DNA of 58,622 bases from Oscillibacter valericigenes (GCF_021531435.1 NZ_JAFBIS010000016.1:1-58622), one strand, 5' to 3'; shown: positions 17,712 to 27,217, counted from the stretch's first letter. The notes: generated by a model from the letters alone, not told the origin. Program-made: numbers and translations.

Positions 17712-18021
17712 GCGGACCGCGCCCGAAAAACAGCGCCGGGTGGGGACCTTTACCCTGGGCGTGGTGCTGGTGGTTTCCGGCGTTTTGATGCTGGTCTCCA
17801 TGTTCTGGCCCCAGCTGGATTGGGCATGGGCGCTGAAATGCTCACCCCTCATCCTCATCGGCCTGGGCGCGGAGACGCTGGTGGCGGCAAAAGGCGGTGG
17901 AAAAGTGAAGTACGACTGGGTAGGCATGGTGCTGTGTTTCGTGCTGGTGTGCGCGGCGCTGTGCCTGTACGCCGCTGCGTGGTGGTTACTATACGGGCCG
18001 GAATACGGCTTTATCCTGTAA
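17698..18021 (+). CDS. Small membrane protein (LiaF/DUF5668-like N-terminal type)
   Basis: The 107-residue protein has three hydrophobic segments: LGVVLVVSGVLMLVSMF, the short SPLILIGLGAETLVA, and WVGMVLCFVLVCAALCLYAAAWWLL. GxxLIxxGxxxL followed by WPLILIGLG-like sequence resembles the membrane part of LiaF-type stress proteins. It overlaps the end of the preceding gene by 14 bases, and GCAGGAGG precedes the ATG. The family match is by pattern only. Confidence 0.7.
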   Translation: METNERTAPEKQRRVGTFTLGVVLVVSGVLMLVSMFWPQLDWAWALKCSPLILIGLGAETLVAAKGGGKVKYDWVGMVLCFVLVCAALCLYAAAWWLLYGPEYGFIL

Positions 18022-18053
18022 AAAAGAGGTGGACTTCCGTCCACCTCTTTTTT
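18021..18053. terminator. Bidirectional terminator
   Basis: A 14-bp stem (18021-18034 with 18039-18052), TTCC loop and flanking A and T runs. It serves the sigma operon on the plus strand and tex on the minus strand; both stop codons overlap the stem. Confidence 0.92.
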
Positions 18054-20211
18054 ACTTTGCCTGGCGCATGGACAGGCTGATGCGTTTTTTCTTCTCGTCC
18101 ACTTCCAGCACGACCACCTTCACCACGTCGCCCACGGAGACCACCTCCGAGGGGTGCCTGATGAACTTGTCCGCCACCTGGGAGATGTGGACCAGACCGT
18201 CCTGGTGGACGCCGATGTCCACGAACACGCCGAAGTCGATAACGTTGCGGACGGTGCCCGTCAAGACCATGCCGGGCTTCAGGTCTTTCATCTCCATGAC
18301 GTCGGTGCGGAGAATGGGGGCGGGCAGGTCGTCCCGGATGTCCCGGCCCGGCTTCATCAGCTCGCTCACCACGTCCCGCAGGGTGGGGACGCCCACGCCG
18401 ATGGCTTCGGCGGCCTTTTCCTCGCCGTAGGCTTTCACCTGGGCAGGCAGGCTGCCGAGGTTCCCGGCCTTCACATCCGCGAGAGAATGGCCCGTCAGCT
18501 CCAGGAGCTGCTTGGCGGCGTCGTAGGACTCCGGGTGGACGGCGGTGTTGTCCAGCACAGACTTGCTCTCCGGCACGCGGAGGAAGCCCGCGCACTGCTG
18601 GAATGCCTTGGGACCCAGTTTGGGCACTTTTTTCAGCTGCGCCCGGGAGGTGAAGGGGCCGTTCTCCTCCCGGTAGGCCACCACGTTTTTGGCGGTGGTG
18701 GCGTTCAGGCCTGAGACCCGCTGCAGCAGGGACGGAGAGGCGGTATTCACATCCACGCCCACGGCGTTGACGCAGTCCTCCACCACGCCGCCCAGGGCCT
18801 CGTCCAGCCGCTTCGGGGGCATGTCGTGCTGGTACTGGCCCACGCCGATAGCCTTGGGGTCGATCTTCACCAGCTCCGCCAGGGGGTCTTGCAAGCGCCG
18901 GGCGATGGACACGGCGGAGCGGAGGTTCACGTCGTACTGGGGAAATTCCTCCGCCGCCAGGGGGCTTGCGGAGTAGACGGAGGCCCCCGCCTCGGAGACG
19001 ATCATGTAGCTGACATTGGCGCCGGCGGCATTCACCTGCCGGATCAGCTCCACCGCCATCTGCTCCGTCTCCCGGCTGGCGGTGCCGTTGCCGATGGCGA
19101 TGTGCTCCACACGGTGCTTTTTAATCAGTTTGGAGAGGGTCACGATGGCCTCGTTCTTCTGCCGCTCGCCGTAGGTGGGGTACACCACGGCGGTATCCAG
19201 CACCTTGCCCGTGCCGTCCACCACCGCTACCTTGCAGCCCATGCGGTAACCGGGGTCAAGGCCCATAGTCACCTTGCCCTTCACAGGAGGCTGCATCAGC
19301 AGGGGCCGCAGGTTCAGGGCAAACTGGCCGATGGCGCCCTCGCAGGCAGAGGCGGTCAGCTCGGACCGGGCCTCCCGCTCCAGGGAGGGGAAGATCAGGC
19401 GGTCGTAGGCGTCCTCGGCGGCGGCTTTCACGAACTCCATGGCGGCGCTGCCGGGGATGACCGCGTGGCGGCGGACGGTGCGGAGGGCCATCTCCCGGTC
19501 CAACTCCACGGAAACTTTCAGTTTTTCCTCCTTCTCGCCCCGGTCGATGGCCAAAACCTGATGGCCCTGGAGCTTAGCGAGGGAACGGGAAAAGTCGTAA
19601 TACAGGCGGTAGACGGTGTCCTCGTCGGTGGCGGCCACGCTGCGGAGCAGGCCGTTCTTCGCCAGCAGGTCCCGGAGCTTTTTGCGCAGGTCGGCGTCGT
19701 CGGAAATCTGCTCGGCGATGATGTCGGATGCGCCCGCCAGGGCGTCCTCCGCCGTCTCCACGCCCTTTTCCGGGTCGATGTAACGGGCGGCCTCGGTCAG
19801 CGGGTCGGGACAATCCGGGGCCTGGGCGAACAGGAGCAGGGCCAGAGGCTCCAGCCCCTTTTCCTTTGCAGCGGTGGCCCGGGTGCGGCGCTTCTGCTTG
19901 TAGGGGCGGTACAGATCCTCCACCTCTGCCAGGGTCCGGGCGGCGTCGATGGCGGCGGACAGCTCCTCCGTCAGCTTGCCCTGGTCCTCGATGGATTTTT
20001 TCACCGCCTCCCGGCGCTCCTCCAGGCCCCGGAGGTACTTCAGCCGCTCCTCCAGGGTGCGGAGGGAGGTGTCGTCCATGGCGCCGTGGAGTTCCTTGCG
20101 GTAGCGGGCGATGAAGGGGATGGTGTTGCCCTCGTCCAGAAGCTGGACGACATTGGCCACGTGGCGGGGGTCTTTATCCAGCTCTTGGGCCAGGATTTGG
20201 ATGATGTCCAT
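18052..20211 (-). CDS. tex: Tex-family S1 RNA-binding transcription accessory protein
   Basis: Tex is a conserved nucleic-acid-binding protein that acts in transcription and RNA handling; in pathogens it affects toxin expression. The 719-residue protein has the N-terminal helical Tex domain, a YqgF/RuvC-like domain (MGLDPGYRMGCKVAVVDGTG, IGNGTASRETE), helix-hairpin-helix motifs (NTASPSLLQRVSGLN, LKKVPKLGPKAFQQCAGFLRV) and a C-terminal S1 domain (GMVLTGTVRNVIDFGVFVDIG). I start at MDIIQILAQEL because AAAGGA precedes it; upstream in-frame sequence runs through a terminator. Confidence 0.95.
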   Translation of the reverse strand: MDIIQILAQELDKDPRHVANVVQLLDEGNTIPFIARYRKELHGAMDDTSLRTLEERLKYLRGLEERREAVKKSIEDQGKLTEELSAAIDAARTLAEVEDLYRPYKQKRRTRATAAKEKGLEPLALLLFAQAPDCPDPLTEAARYIDPEKGVETAEDALAGASDIIAEQISDDADLRKKLRDLLAKNGLLRSVAATDEDTVYRLYYDFSRSLAKLQGHQVLAIDRGEKEEKLKVSVELDREMALRTVRRHAVIPGSAAMEFVKAAAEDAYDRLIFPSLEREARSELTASACEGAIGQFALNLRPLLMQPPVKGKVTMGLDPGYRMGCKVAVVDGTGKVLDTAVVYPTYGERQKNEAIVTLSKLIKKHRVEHIAIGNGTASRETEQMAVELIRQVNAAGANVSYMIVSEAGASVYSASPLAAEEFPQYDVNLRSAVSIARRLQDPLAELVKIDPKAIGVGQYQHDMPPKRLDEALGGVVEDCVNAVGVDVNTASPSLLQRVSGLNATTAKNVVAYREENGPFTSRAQLKKVPKLGPKAFQQCAGFLRVPESKSVLDNTAVHPESYDAAKQLLELTGHSLADVKAGNLGSLPAQVKAYGEEKAAEAIGVGVPTLRDVVSELMKPGRDIRDDLPAPILRTDVMEMKDLKPGMVLTGTVRNVIDFGVFVDIGVHQDGLVHISQVADKFIRHPSEVVSVGDVVKVVVLEVDEKKKRISLSMRQAK

Positions 20212-20228
20212 AGTCTGATTCCTTTCAC

Positions 20229-20253
20229 AAAAAATGTCCCCCCTGCGGGGGAC
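20229..20253 (-). terminator. Terminator after the DUF1846 gene
   Basis: On the minus strand a GTCCCCC/GGGGGAC stem is followed by ATTTTTT. A second, 10-bp hairpin (20259-20268 with 20271-20280) lies between it and the stop codon. Confidence 0.8.
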
Positions 20254-20285
20254 GGGGCGCGGCCTCCCGAGGGAGGCCGCGGCTC

Positions 20286-21770
20286 TCATTTATGATACAG
20301 CTTCTTCGTCTCGTACCGCGGCTCGCAGCTGACGTTGATGCCCAGCCGCTTCAGCAGCTTTTCATCCACGTCGGAGAGCACCACGCTAAAGTGAGCATCG
20401 CAGCCCCGGAGCAGCGGGAGCTGCTGCTGGGCCAGGTCCGCCAAGGGATTAGTCAGGGCGGAAATGGCGAGGGCCATCAGCACCTCGTCGGTGTGGAGGC
20501 GGGGGTTCTTATGGCCCAGATAGGCGGTTTTCAGGCGGCAGACCGGCTCCAGGACCTGGGCGGAGATCAGCTCGAACTGGTCCCCGATGCCGCCCATGGC
20601 TTTCAGGGCGTTCAGCAGCAGCGCCGAGGCAGCCCCTAGGGTGTCGGAGGTCTTTCCCGTGACCACCCGGCCATCCGGCAGGACCATGGCGCCGGCGGGA
20701 CCGTGGGTGGCTTCCGCCTTTACCAGGGCGGCAGACACCGCCGGGCAGATGTCCGGCGTCACGCCCGCCTGCTGCATCACCAGCTCCAGCTTCCGCACCG
20801 GCTCGTCGCCGCACTTGCCCTGGAGCTTTTCCACGCAGGCGGTGTAATAGCGGCGCAGAATTTCCTGCTTCGAGGCCGCGCGGCAGACCTCGTCGTCCAC
20901 GATGCAGTTGCCCGCCATGTTGACGCCCATATCCGTAGGGGAATTGTAAGGAGATTTGCCCTGAATCTTTTCAAAAATGGCGTTCAGCACCGGAAAGATC
21001 TCCACGTCCCGGTTGTAGTTCACCGCCGTCTTGCCGTAGGCCTCCAGGTGGAAGGGGTCGATCATGTTCACATCGTCCAGGTCCGCCGTGGCGGCCTCGT
21101 AAGCCAGGTTCACCGGATGCTTCAAAGGCAGGTTCCAGATGGGGAACGTCTCAAATTTGGCGTACCCGGCGGTGACGCCCCGCTTGTGCTCATGGTAGAG
21201 CTGGCTCAGGCAGGTGGCCATCTTGCCGCTGCCGGGGCCGGGCGCCGTCACCACGATGAGGGAGTGGCTGGTCTCGATGTAGTCGTTCTTCCCCAGGCCC
21301 TCGTCGCTGACGATGTGGGGCACATCCGAGGGATAGCCCGCGATGGGATAGTGTCGGTAGCAGCGGATGCCCAGGGCGGTGAGACGCTTCAAAAAGGCGT
21401 CGGCGGCGGCCTGACCGTTGTACCGGGTCAGGACCACGCTTCCCACATACAGGCCCAATCCCCGGAAGATGTCGATGAGGCGCAGGACATCGTCGTCGTA
21501 GGTGATGCCCAGGTCGCCGCGGACCTTGTTCTTCTCAATGTCCGCCGCGTTGATGGCGATAACGATCTCCACATCCTCCTTGAGCTGCTGGAGCATCCGG
21601 ATCTTGCTGTCCGGCTCGAAGCCCGGCAGGACCCTGGAGGCATGGTAGTCGTCGAACAGCTTGCCGCCGAACTCCAGATACAGCTTGCCGCCGAACTGGG
21701 CGATGCGGCGCTTGATCTGCTCCGACTGGGTGGTCAGGTACTTTTGATTGTCAAATCCAATAGCTCCCAT
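20286..21770 (-). CDS. DUF1846 family protein
   Basis: The 494-residue protein starts MGAIGFDNQKYLTTQSEQI and matches the DUF1846 family in length and in KLYLEFGGKLFDDYHASRVLPGF, VVTAPGPGSGKMATCLSQLYHE (a phosphate-loop-like Gly/Lys motif) and the C-terminal half. Family members are widespread in Firmicutes and of unproven function. It stands alone between terminators, ahead of tex. GAGGGG lies 9 bases before the ATG. Confidence 0.9.
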   Translation of the reverse strand: MGAIGFDNQKYLTTQSEQIKRRIAQFGGKLYLEFGGKLFDDYHASRVLPGFEPDSKIRMLQQLKEDVEIVIAINAADIEKNKVRGDLGITYDDDVLRLIDIFRGLGLYVGSVVLTRYNGQAAADAFLKRLTALGIRCYRHYPIAGYPSDVPHIVSDEGLGKNDYIETSHSLIVVTAPGPGSGKMATCLSQLYHEHKRGVTAGYAKFETFPIWNLPLKHPVNLAYEAATADLDDVNMIDPFHLEAYGKTAVNYNRDVEIFPVLNAIFEKIQGKSPYNSPTDMGVNMAGNCIVDDEVCRAASKQEILRRYYTACVEKLQGKCGDEPVRKLELVMQQAGVTPDICPAVSAALVKAEATHGPAGAMVLPDGRVVTGKTSDTLGAASALLLNALKAMGGIGDQFELISAQVLEPVCRLKTAYLGHKNPRLHTDEVLMALAISALTNPLADLAQQQLPLLRGCDAHFSVVLSDVDEKLLKRLGINVSCEPRYETKKLYHK

Positions 21771-21862
21771 GTTGATTTTCCCCTCTTTGCCGAATTATCA
21801 AACACTGGAAAGTATATCATATCCGCTCGAATTTGGAAAGCCCGTTTTCGGCAGAAACCGTC

Positions 21863-21896
21863 AAAAACAGAGCGGCCGCTGCGTACAGCGGCCGCT
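21863..21896 (-). terminator. Terminator after cysK
   Basis: An 11-bp stem (21871-21881 with 21886-21896), 4-base loop, then GTTTTTG on the minus strand. Confidence 0.85.
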
Positions 21897-21914
21897 CCGG
21901 AGAGGGGGTCCTAT

Positions 21915-22847
21915 TCAATCCGCGAACAGCGGGGTGGAGAGATAGCGGTCGCCGGTGTCGGGCAGCAGGGCCACGATGGTCTTGCCCTTGTTCTCCGGCC
22001 GCTTGGACAGCTGGATGGCGGCCCACACAGCCGCGCCGGAGGAGATGCCCACCAGCACGCCCTCCTTCTTGCCAATGCGCTTGCCGGTGGCGAAGGCGTC
22101 GTCGTTCTCTACGGCGATGATCTCATCGTACACGGAGGTGTTCAGCACATCGGGAACGAAGCCGGCGCCGATGCCCTGAATTTTATGGCTGCCGGCGGTG
22201 CCCTTGCTCAGCACGGGAGAGGAAGCGGGCTCCACCGCCACCACCTTTACATTGGGGTTCTGGTTCTTGAGATATTCGCCGGTGCCGGTGACCGTGCCGC
22301 CGGTGCCGACGCCTGCCACGAAGATGTCCACCTTGCCGTCGGTGTCCGCCCAGATCTCCGGGCCGGTGGTGGCCTTGTGGACGGCGGGGTTGGCGGGGTT
22401 CACAAACTGGCCGGGGATGAAGCTGCCCGGAATTTCCTTGGCCAGCTCATCGGCCTTGGCGATGGCGCCCTTCATGCCCTTGGCACCCTCGGTCAGCACC
22501 AGCTCCGCGCCGTAGGCCTTCATGATCTGGCGGCGCTCCACGCTCATAGTCTCCGGCATCACGATGATGATGCGGTAGCCCCGGGCGGCGGCCACAGAAG
22601 CCAGACCGATGCCGGTGTTTCCGGAGGTGGGTTCAATGATGACGGAGCCGGGCTTCAAAAGGCCCTTGGCCTCTGCGTCGTCGATCATGGCCTTGGCGAT
22701 GCGGTCCTTCACGCTGCCGGCGGGGTTAAAATACTCCAGCTTGGCCAGGACCTTTGCCTCCAGGCCCTCTTCCTTTTCGATGTGCACCAGTTCCAGCAGC
22801 GGGGTCTTGCCGATCAGCTGGTCGGCGGATGTATAAATGTTACTCAT
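21915..22847 (-). CDS. cysK: Cysteine synthase A (O-acetylserine sulfhydrylase)
   Basis: CysK makes cysteine from O-acetylserine and sulfide using PLP. The 310-residue protein has [11 protein letters not shown] with the PLP lysine at 47, the substrate-binding [11 protein letters not shown], and the phosphate loop [16 protein letters not shown] chose the ATG 8 bases after GGAGG, not the TTG two codons earlier. It has its own consensus promoter and a leader of about 125 nt. Sitting right after a sulfatase/ABC operon, it may use sulfide derived from imported sulfur compounds. Confidence 0.96.
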   Translation of the reverse strand: MSNIYTSADQLIGKTPLLELVHIEKEEGLEAKVLAKLEYFNPAGSVKDRIAKAMIDDAEAKGLLKPGSVIIEPTSGNTGIGLASVAAARGYRIIIVMPETMSVERRQIMKAYGAELVLTEGAKGMKGAIAKADELAKEIPGSFIPGQFVNPANPAVHKATTGPEIWADTDGKVDIFVAGVGTGGTVTGTGEYLKNQNPNVKVVAVEPASSPVLSKGTAGSHKIQGIGAGFVPDVLNTSVYDEIIAVENDDAFATGKRIGKKEGVLVGISSGAAVWAAIQLSKRPENKGKTIVALLPDTGDRYLSTPLFAD

Positions 22848-22977
22848 ATTCAATTCCTCCTATATGCCATAAATGTTGTTCAGATACGGGGTTTCTCCAC
22901 TGTTTAACAACATCGACATCGGAAGTGCAAAAGTTCCAGCTTCATTTATTACCAACCTTTCAAGTAGGTTGTTGTGG

Positions 22978-23006
22978 ATTATAGCCTCCTCTCCCCTGTT
23001 TGTCAA
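22978..23006 (-). promoter_or_regulatory. Consensus promoter of cysK
   Basis: On the minus strand a perfect TTGACA (23001-23006), 17-base spacer and perfect TATAAT (22978-22983). The leader contains a CAACCT/AGGTTG hairpin directly after the start point, which may be a regulator site. Confidence 0.88.
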
Positions 23007-23038
23007 GGGGTATCACGGATTTTTTTCTGTTTCAGATC

Positions 23039-23071
23039 AAAAAAGAAGCAGGGCTAACTAGCCCTGCTTCT
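23039..23071 (-). terminator. Terminator of the sulfatase/ABC operon
   Basis: A 13-bp perfect inverted repeat (23044-23056 with 23059-23071) followed on the minus strand by TTTTTT. It separates the transporter operon from cysK. Confidence 0.9.
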
Positions 23072-23088
23072 CTGGGGATCCGGAAACC

Positions 23089-24147
23089 TTACTTACCGGC
23101 CTCGATCATGTTGTCGAACATGACGTAATCAGCGACGGGAACTTCCTTCTCCACGGCGCCGGCCGCGATGAAGTTATCCTGCTGGACCTTGTAGTAATGC
23201 TCGATAGTGCCGTCAGCGGCGCCGGCGGCCACTTCCTTGCCGGTCAGCCAGTCGGCAACACCGCGCTCGGCGTAGACAGAATCATAGTCGGTCTTGGTCT
23301 GGTCGGACACATACTGGGCGACCTCGTCGTAGTTGCCGTCAGCAGCGTAGTCCATGGCCTTGTACAGAGCCTTGGTGAAGCGCAGGATCTTGTCGGCGTT
23401 GGCCTCGGCGTACTTGGGGGTCACGATCCAGCTGGCCAGAGAAACGGAGGTATCGGAGAAGGTCAGGTTGTCGCACAGCAGAGTGCCGTCGGCGCCCAGC
23501 TCTTCCATGATCTTCAGGCTGTTGGGAGACCAGGTGGCGCAGGCGTCCACGCCGCCGGACAGCATGGCGGTCACGATGTTGGAGGCATCCATATCCATAG
23601 CCTTGATGTCATCCATGGTCAGGCCGGCCTTGTCCAGGCCCATCTTCAGGATGTCCTCGCTGGAGGTGCCGGAGGAATAAGCCACGGTCTTGCCCTTCAG
23701 GTCTTCCAGGGTCTTGACGTTGGGGCCGCCGATGACGGCGTCGCCGTTGGAGATGTGGGACAGGGCGAAGATCTTGGCGTTGCCGTTGATGCACAGCTTG
23801 TGAGCGCCCTGGCCGATGTAACCCATGTCAATGGTGCCGGATTCCATAGCAGCGATGATGGTCGGGCCGTCAGCGAATTCCACCAGCTTCACGGTGATGC
23901 CGGCTTCCTCGAAATAACCCTTGTTGATGGCGGTGGTCACAGCCCACAGGCTGCCGTAGTTGGGCATGTAAGCAACATTCAGGGTGATGGGCTCCTCAGC
24001 GGGTTCCGCGGGGGTGGTATCTGCCGGCTGCTCGGTCTGCTCGGGCTCCTTGGTCTCTGCGGGAGCGGGCTCCGTCTTACCGCCGCAGGCGGCCAGGGAC
24101 AGGACCATCGCGAGAGCCAGCAGCATTGCAATGAATTTGTTCTTCAT
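23089..24147 (-). CDS. ABC transporter substrate-binding lipoprotein (SsuA/TauA/NrtA type)
   Basis: The 352-residue protein has a lipoprotein signal peptide ending LALAMVLSLAACGG, so it is anchored outside the membrane. A Pro/Glu/Thr linker is followed by an NMT1/SsuA-like binding domain (VAYMPNYGSLWAVTTAINKGYFEEAG, DMGYIGQGAH, GKTVAYSSGTSSEDIL). This family carries sulfonates, taurine, nitrate or thiamine precursors. Being in an operon with a sulfatase favours a sulfonate or sulfate ester, which is an inference. Confidence 0.9.
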   Translation of the reverse strand: MKNKFIAMLLALAMVLSLAACGGKTEPAPAETKEPEQTEQPADTTPAEPAEEPITLNVAYMPNYGSLWAVTTAINKGYFEEAGITVKLVEFADGPTIIAAMESGTIDMGYIGQGAHKLCINGNAKIFALSHISNGDAVIGGPNVKTLEDLKGKTVAYSSGTSSEDILKMGLDKAGLTMDDIKAMDMDASNIVTAMLSGGVDACATWSPNSLKIMEELGADGTLLCDNLTFSDTSVSLASWIVTPKYAEANADKILRFTKALYKAMDYAADGNYDEVAQYVSDQTKTDYDSVYAERGVADWLTGKEVAAGAADGTIEHYYKVQQDNFIAAGAVEKEVPVADYVMFDNMIEAGK

Positions 24148-24201
24148 CTTGTACCTCCAAAAAATGTTTATTTCCCACCGGGCAGACGCCCGAAATGGTT
24201 C

Positions 24202-24993
24202 TTACTTGCGGACCTCCAGATACTCCTGGTAGACCTCGCCCCAGATCTGGGCCTTCAGGTCCAGGAATTCCTTCTGCATTTTCAAATCCTGGGTGCGGGG
24301 ATAGGGCAGATTGATGTCAATGATCTTCTTGATGCGGCCGGGGCGGGCGCTCATGACGATGACCTTGGTGGCGAGGATGATGGCCTCCTCCACGTCGTGG
24401 GTGATGAAGAAGCAAGTCTTCTTCTCCTCCTGCCAGGTCTTGGTCAGTTCCGCCTGCAGCTGGGTGCGGGTCTGGGCGTCCAGGGCACCGAAGGGCTCGT
24501 CCATCAGCAGGACCTCGGGCTGCACGGCGTAGGCGCGGGCGATGGCCACGCGCTGCTTCATGCCGCCGGACAGCTCCTTGGGGTAGGCGTCCACAAAGCC
24601 TTCCAGGTCCACCATTTTTATGTACTTCATGGCGATCTCTTTCGCCTGGTCGTCCGGCATCCCCTTCAGCTTCAGGCCGAACATGACGTTCTTCATAACG
24701 GTCAGCCAGGGGAACAGGGCGTACTGCTGGAACACCACGCCGCGCTCGGTGCCGGTGCCTTCCACCTTCTTGCCGTCCAGATAAACGGCGCCGCTGGTGG
24801 GCTCCAGAAGGCCCGCGATGATGTTCAGCAGAGTGGATTTGCCGCAGCCGGAGGGTCCGACCACGCAGATGAACTCGTTCTCATAGATGTCCAGGTCCAC
24901 GCCGTTCAGAGCGACCATTTTGCCCTGACGGCCGTCGTAGATCTTCTCCACATGGTCGATCTTGACCTTCAGATTTCTCTCTTCTCCTGCCAT
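24202..24993 (-). CDS. ABC transporter ATP-binding protein (SsuB/TauB type)
   Basis: The 263-residue ATPase has Walker A GPSGCGKST, Q-loop FQQYALFPW, signature LSGGMKQRVAIARA, Walker B VLLMDEPFGALD and the H-loop ITHDVEEA. The sequence PFGALDAQTR and the tail MSARPGRI are typical of the nitrate/sulfonate/taurine subfamily. It overlaps the permease gene upstream by 25 bases and is followed by the binding-protein gene. Confidence 0.94.
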   Translation of the reverse strand: MAGEERNLKVKIDHVEKIYDGRQGKMVALNGVDLDIYENEFICVVGPSGCGKSTLLNIIAGLLEPTSGAVYLDGKKVEGTGTERGVVFQQYALFPWLTVMKNVMFGLKLKGMPDDQAKEIAMKYIKMVDLEGFVDAYPKELSGGMKQRVAIARAYAVQPEVLLMDEPFGALDAQTRTQLQAELTKTWQEEKKTCFFITHDVEEAIILATKVIVMSARPGRIKKIIDINLPYPRTQDLKMQKEFLDLKAQIWGEVYQEYLEVRK

Positions 24994-25751
24994 CCCGTGA
25001 ACTTCCTTTCTAACGTTTTGATGATTTTCTCAGAGGTGATGCCGATAATGCCGATCAGGATGATGTACAGCAGCATGGGTGCCACTTCAAAGCTGTTGCT
25101 GAACGAGCGGATGCGCATGCCCATACCGGCGGAGGCGCCGGTGGACTCGGCGGCGATCAGGGTGGTCAGGGCCACGGAGACGCCCAGGCGGACAGCGGTG
25201 AGAATGAAGGGGGTGGTGGCGGGGAACACGACCTTGATGAACAGGTCCTTGTCCTTGGCGCCCAGCACCCGGGCCGCCTTCAGCAGCGTCTCGTCCACAT
25301 TGCGGACGCCCTGATAGATGGTCACGGTCATGATCAGGAAAGTTGCCAGCCAGATGACGATGATTTGGGGCTTGCGGCCGACGCCCACGGCGATGACCAC
25401 CAGGGGGACGTAGGCCAGCGGGGGAATGTTGCGGATGAACTGGATCCAGGGCTCCAGGATGTTCCGGACCGGCAGGTACCAGGCCATCAGGAACGCGATG
25501 GGGACGGCGGTCACAAAGCCCAGGGCGAAGCCCGCCACCACGGAGATCATACTGCTGATGAAGTCCGTTGCCAGGATGCCCCGCTCAATGACGGTGGCCA
25601 GAGCCTGCAAAATCGCGGGGAGGAAGGGGAAGCTGCGGGCCGTCTTGGGATTGACAGACAGGAAAAACCACAGCGCCATGGCTACCAGGAAGGAGATGAG
25701 CAGCCATCCCCAGTTTGGTATTTGGATCTTGCTTTTCTTCTTATCATCCAT
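24969..25751 (-). CDS. ABC transporter permease (SsuC/TauC type)
   Basis: The 260-residue protein has six predicted membrane segments and the EAA-like loop TLLKAARVLGAKDKDLFIKVVFPATTPFILTAVRLG, typical of nitrate/sulfonate/taurine permeases. I start at MDDKKKSKIQI, six bases after GGAGAG; a TTG six codons earlier is less well placed. It lies 14 bases after the sulfatase stop in the same operon. Confidence 0.93.
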   Translation of the reverse strand: MDDKKKSKIQIPNWGWLLISFLVAMALWFFLSVNPKTARSFPFLPAILQALATVIERGILATDFISSMISVVAGFALGFVTAVPIAFLMAWYLPVRNILEPWIQFIRNIPPLAYVPLVVIAVGVGRKPQIIVIWLATFLIMTVTIYQGVRNVDETLLKAARVLGAKDKDLFIKVVFPATTPFILTAVRLGVSVALTTLIAAESTGASAGMGMRIRSFSNSFEVAPMLLYIILIGIIGITSEKIIKTLERKFTGWQEKREI

Positions 25752-25765
25752 GTTAAACTCTCCGT

Positions 25766-27217
25766 TCAATAGAATTCCTTGATTCGGTGGAACCAGGTGC
25801 CGGCAGGGTCGTCCAGCTCCTTCATATGTTTGGACATGATGTCCAGATATTTTTTCTTCACATCGGCGTAGGCCGGGTCATAGCAGACGTTGTGGAGCTG
25901 GTAGGGGTCCTTTTTCAGGTCGTACAGCTCGCCCCGCTCGCTTTCGTTGAAGGTGAGCTGGTAGTCGTGGTCCCGGACCATCCGCTGGCGGCCCACGTAG
26001 AAGTGGCTGTGGAACTCGCCGTAGACCTCGGTGCGGCCGTTGCTCTCCTCCTCGCCCATCATCAGGGGCAGGATGCTCTCGCCGTCCACGGGCTTTGGCG
26101 GCTTGACGCCGGCCACATCCAGGATCGTTGGCATCATCTCATGGAGGTAGACGAAGCTGTCGTTGTCCTTGGTACCGGCGCCCTTCACCACCATGGGGAT
26201 GTGGTAAATTTCATCGAAGGTGAACGCGCCCTTTTCAATGAGCTTGTGGGCGCCCAGGCAGTCGCCGTGGTCGGCGCTGTAAATGATGATGGTATCGTCG
26301 TACAGCCCCTCGGCCTTCAGCTTGTCCACGATCATGCCCACCATGTCGTCGATCATGGTGCAGTGGCCGTAGTACCGGGCCGCGATCTCCTGGAAGCCCT
26401 TCCAGCCGTAGTTGCCAAGGCCCCACATCTTCTCGCTGAGGTAGTAGCCGTAGGGCTTGTCCAGCAGGTCGTCGCAGTAGCTGGGGTGTTCCGGGATGTC
26501 ATCCGGGTCATACATGGAGTAGTAGGGCTCCGGGACGATGCTGGGGCTGTGGGGCCCCCAGAAGTTGGCCCAGATGAAGAAGGGCTTGTCCTCCTCCCTG
26601 GCCTTGTCGATGAGCCGGTTGGTCTCATGGGCCACGAAATACTCGATGGTGCTCTCCACCGGGCCTTCGTGCTTGCAGAACATCTCCTGGATCTGGAGGG
26701 CGGGGTTGTCGCCCAGGAAGCCGTGGGAGACGTCGATATTCTCAAACCCGTTCTCCTTCAGGTACTCCTCGTAGTAGTTCGGCTTGTTGTCAGGCGGCTG
26801 GTTGAAGATCAGGTGGGGGAACACCTGGCTGCCGGGGAACCCGTAGCCCATAAAGGGCTTGCCGTCGTCAAAGCCGCACTCCTCAGGAGGCTTGTCAGGC
26901 GTGACATGCCACTTGCCGGCGTAGCCGCAGTAGTAGCCGGCGTCGTGCATGCAGTCCCCCAGCAGGGGGATGCCGTCCCGGATGCAGGTAAAGTTATCGA
27001 TCACGCCGTGCTTGTGGGGATACAGGCCGGTCATTACGCTGGCACGGGCCGGCGCGCAGATGGCCGACGGCGTATAGGCGTTGGTGAACTTCATGCCCTC
27101 CGCAGCCAGTTGGTCGATGTGGGGCGTCTTGCAGATCTGGTTCAGTCCGTAAGCGCTCACCGTGTCCAGCCGCTGCTGGTCAGAAAGGATCAGCAGCACG
27201 TTCTTGCGTTTTGCCAT
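25766..27217 (-). CDS. Cys-type sulfatase
   Basis: Sulfatases hydrolyse sulfate esters using a formylglycine made from Cys or Ser. The 483-residue protein has the N-terminal metal site NVLLILSDQQRLD, the core signature CAPARASVMTG (CxPxR, Cys54) and GKWHVTPDKPPEE. YSADHGDCLGAH supplies the second metal site. No export signal is seen, so it should act in the cytosol on an imported substrate. In anaerobes the Cys is converted by a radical SAM maturase, and such a gene lies 1.1 kb away. It is first in the operon with the ABC transporter, with a consensus promoter. Confidence 0.95.
   Translation of the reverse strand: MAKRKNVLLILSDQQRLDTVSAYGLNQICKTPHIDQLAAEGMKFTNAYTPSAICAPARASVMTGLYPHKHGVIDNFTCIRDGIPLLGDCMHDAGYYCGYAGKWHVTPDKPPEECGFDDGKPFMGYGFPGSQVFPHLIFNQPPDNKPNYYEEYLKENGFENIDVSHGFLGDNPALQIQEMFCKHEGPVESTIEYFVAHETNRLIDKAREEDKPFFIWANFWGPHSPSIVPEPYYSMYDPDDIPEHPSYCDDLLDKPYGYYLSEKMWGLGNYGWKGFQEIAARYYGHCTMIDDMVGMIVDKLKAEGLYDDTIIIYSADHGDCLGAHKLIEKGAFTFDEIYHIPMVVKGAGTKDNDSFVYLHEMMPTILDVAGVKPPKPVDGESILPLMMGEEESNGRTEVYGEFHSHFYVGRQRMVRDHDYQLTFNESERGELYDLKKDPYQLHNVCYDPAYADVKKKYLDIMSKHMKELDDPAGTWFHRIKEFY

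Noticed and set aside
23197..25314. A 705-codon plus-strand frame over the ABC transporter operon
   Set aside because: It is antisense to three recognisable transporter genes with Walker, signature and lipoprotein motifs and has no conserved features.
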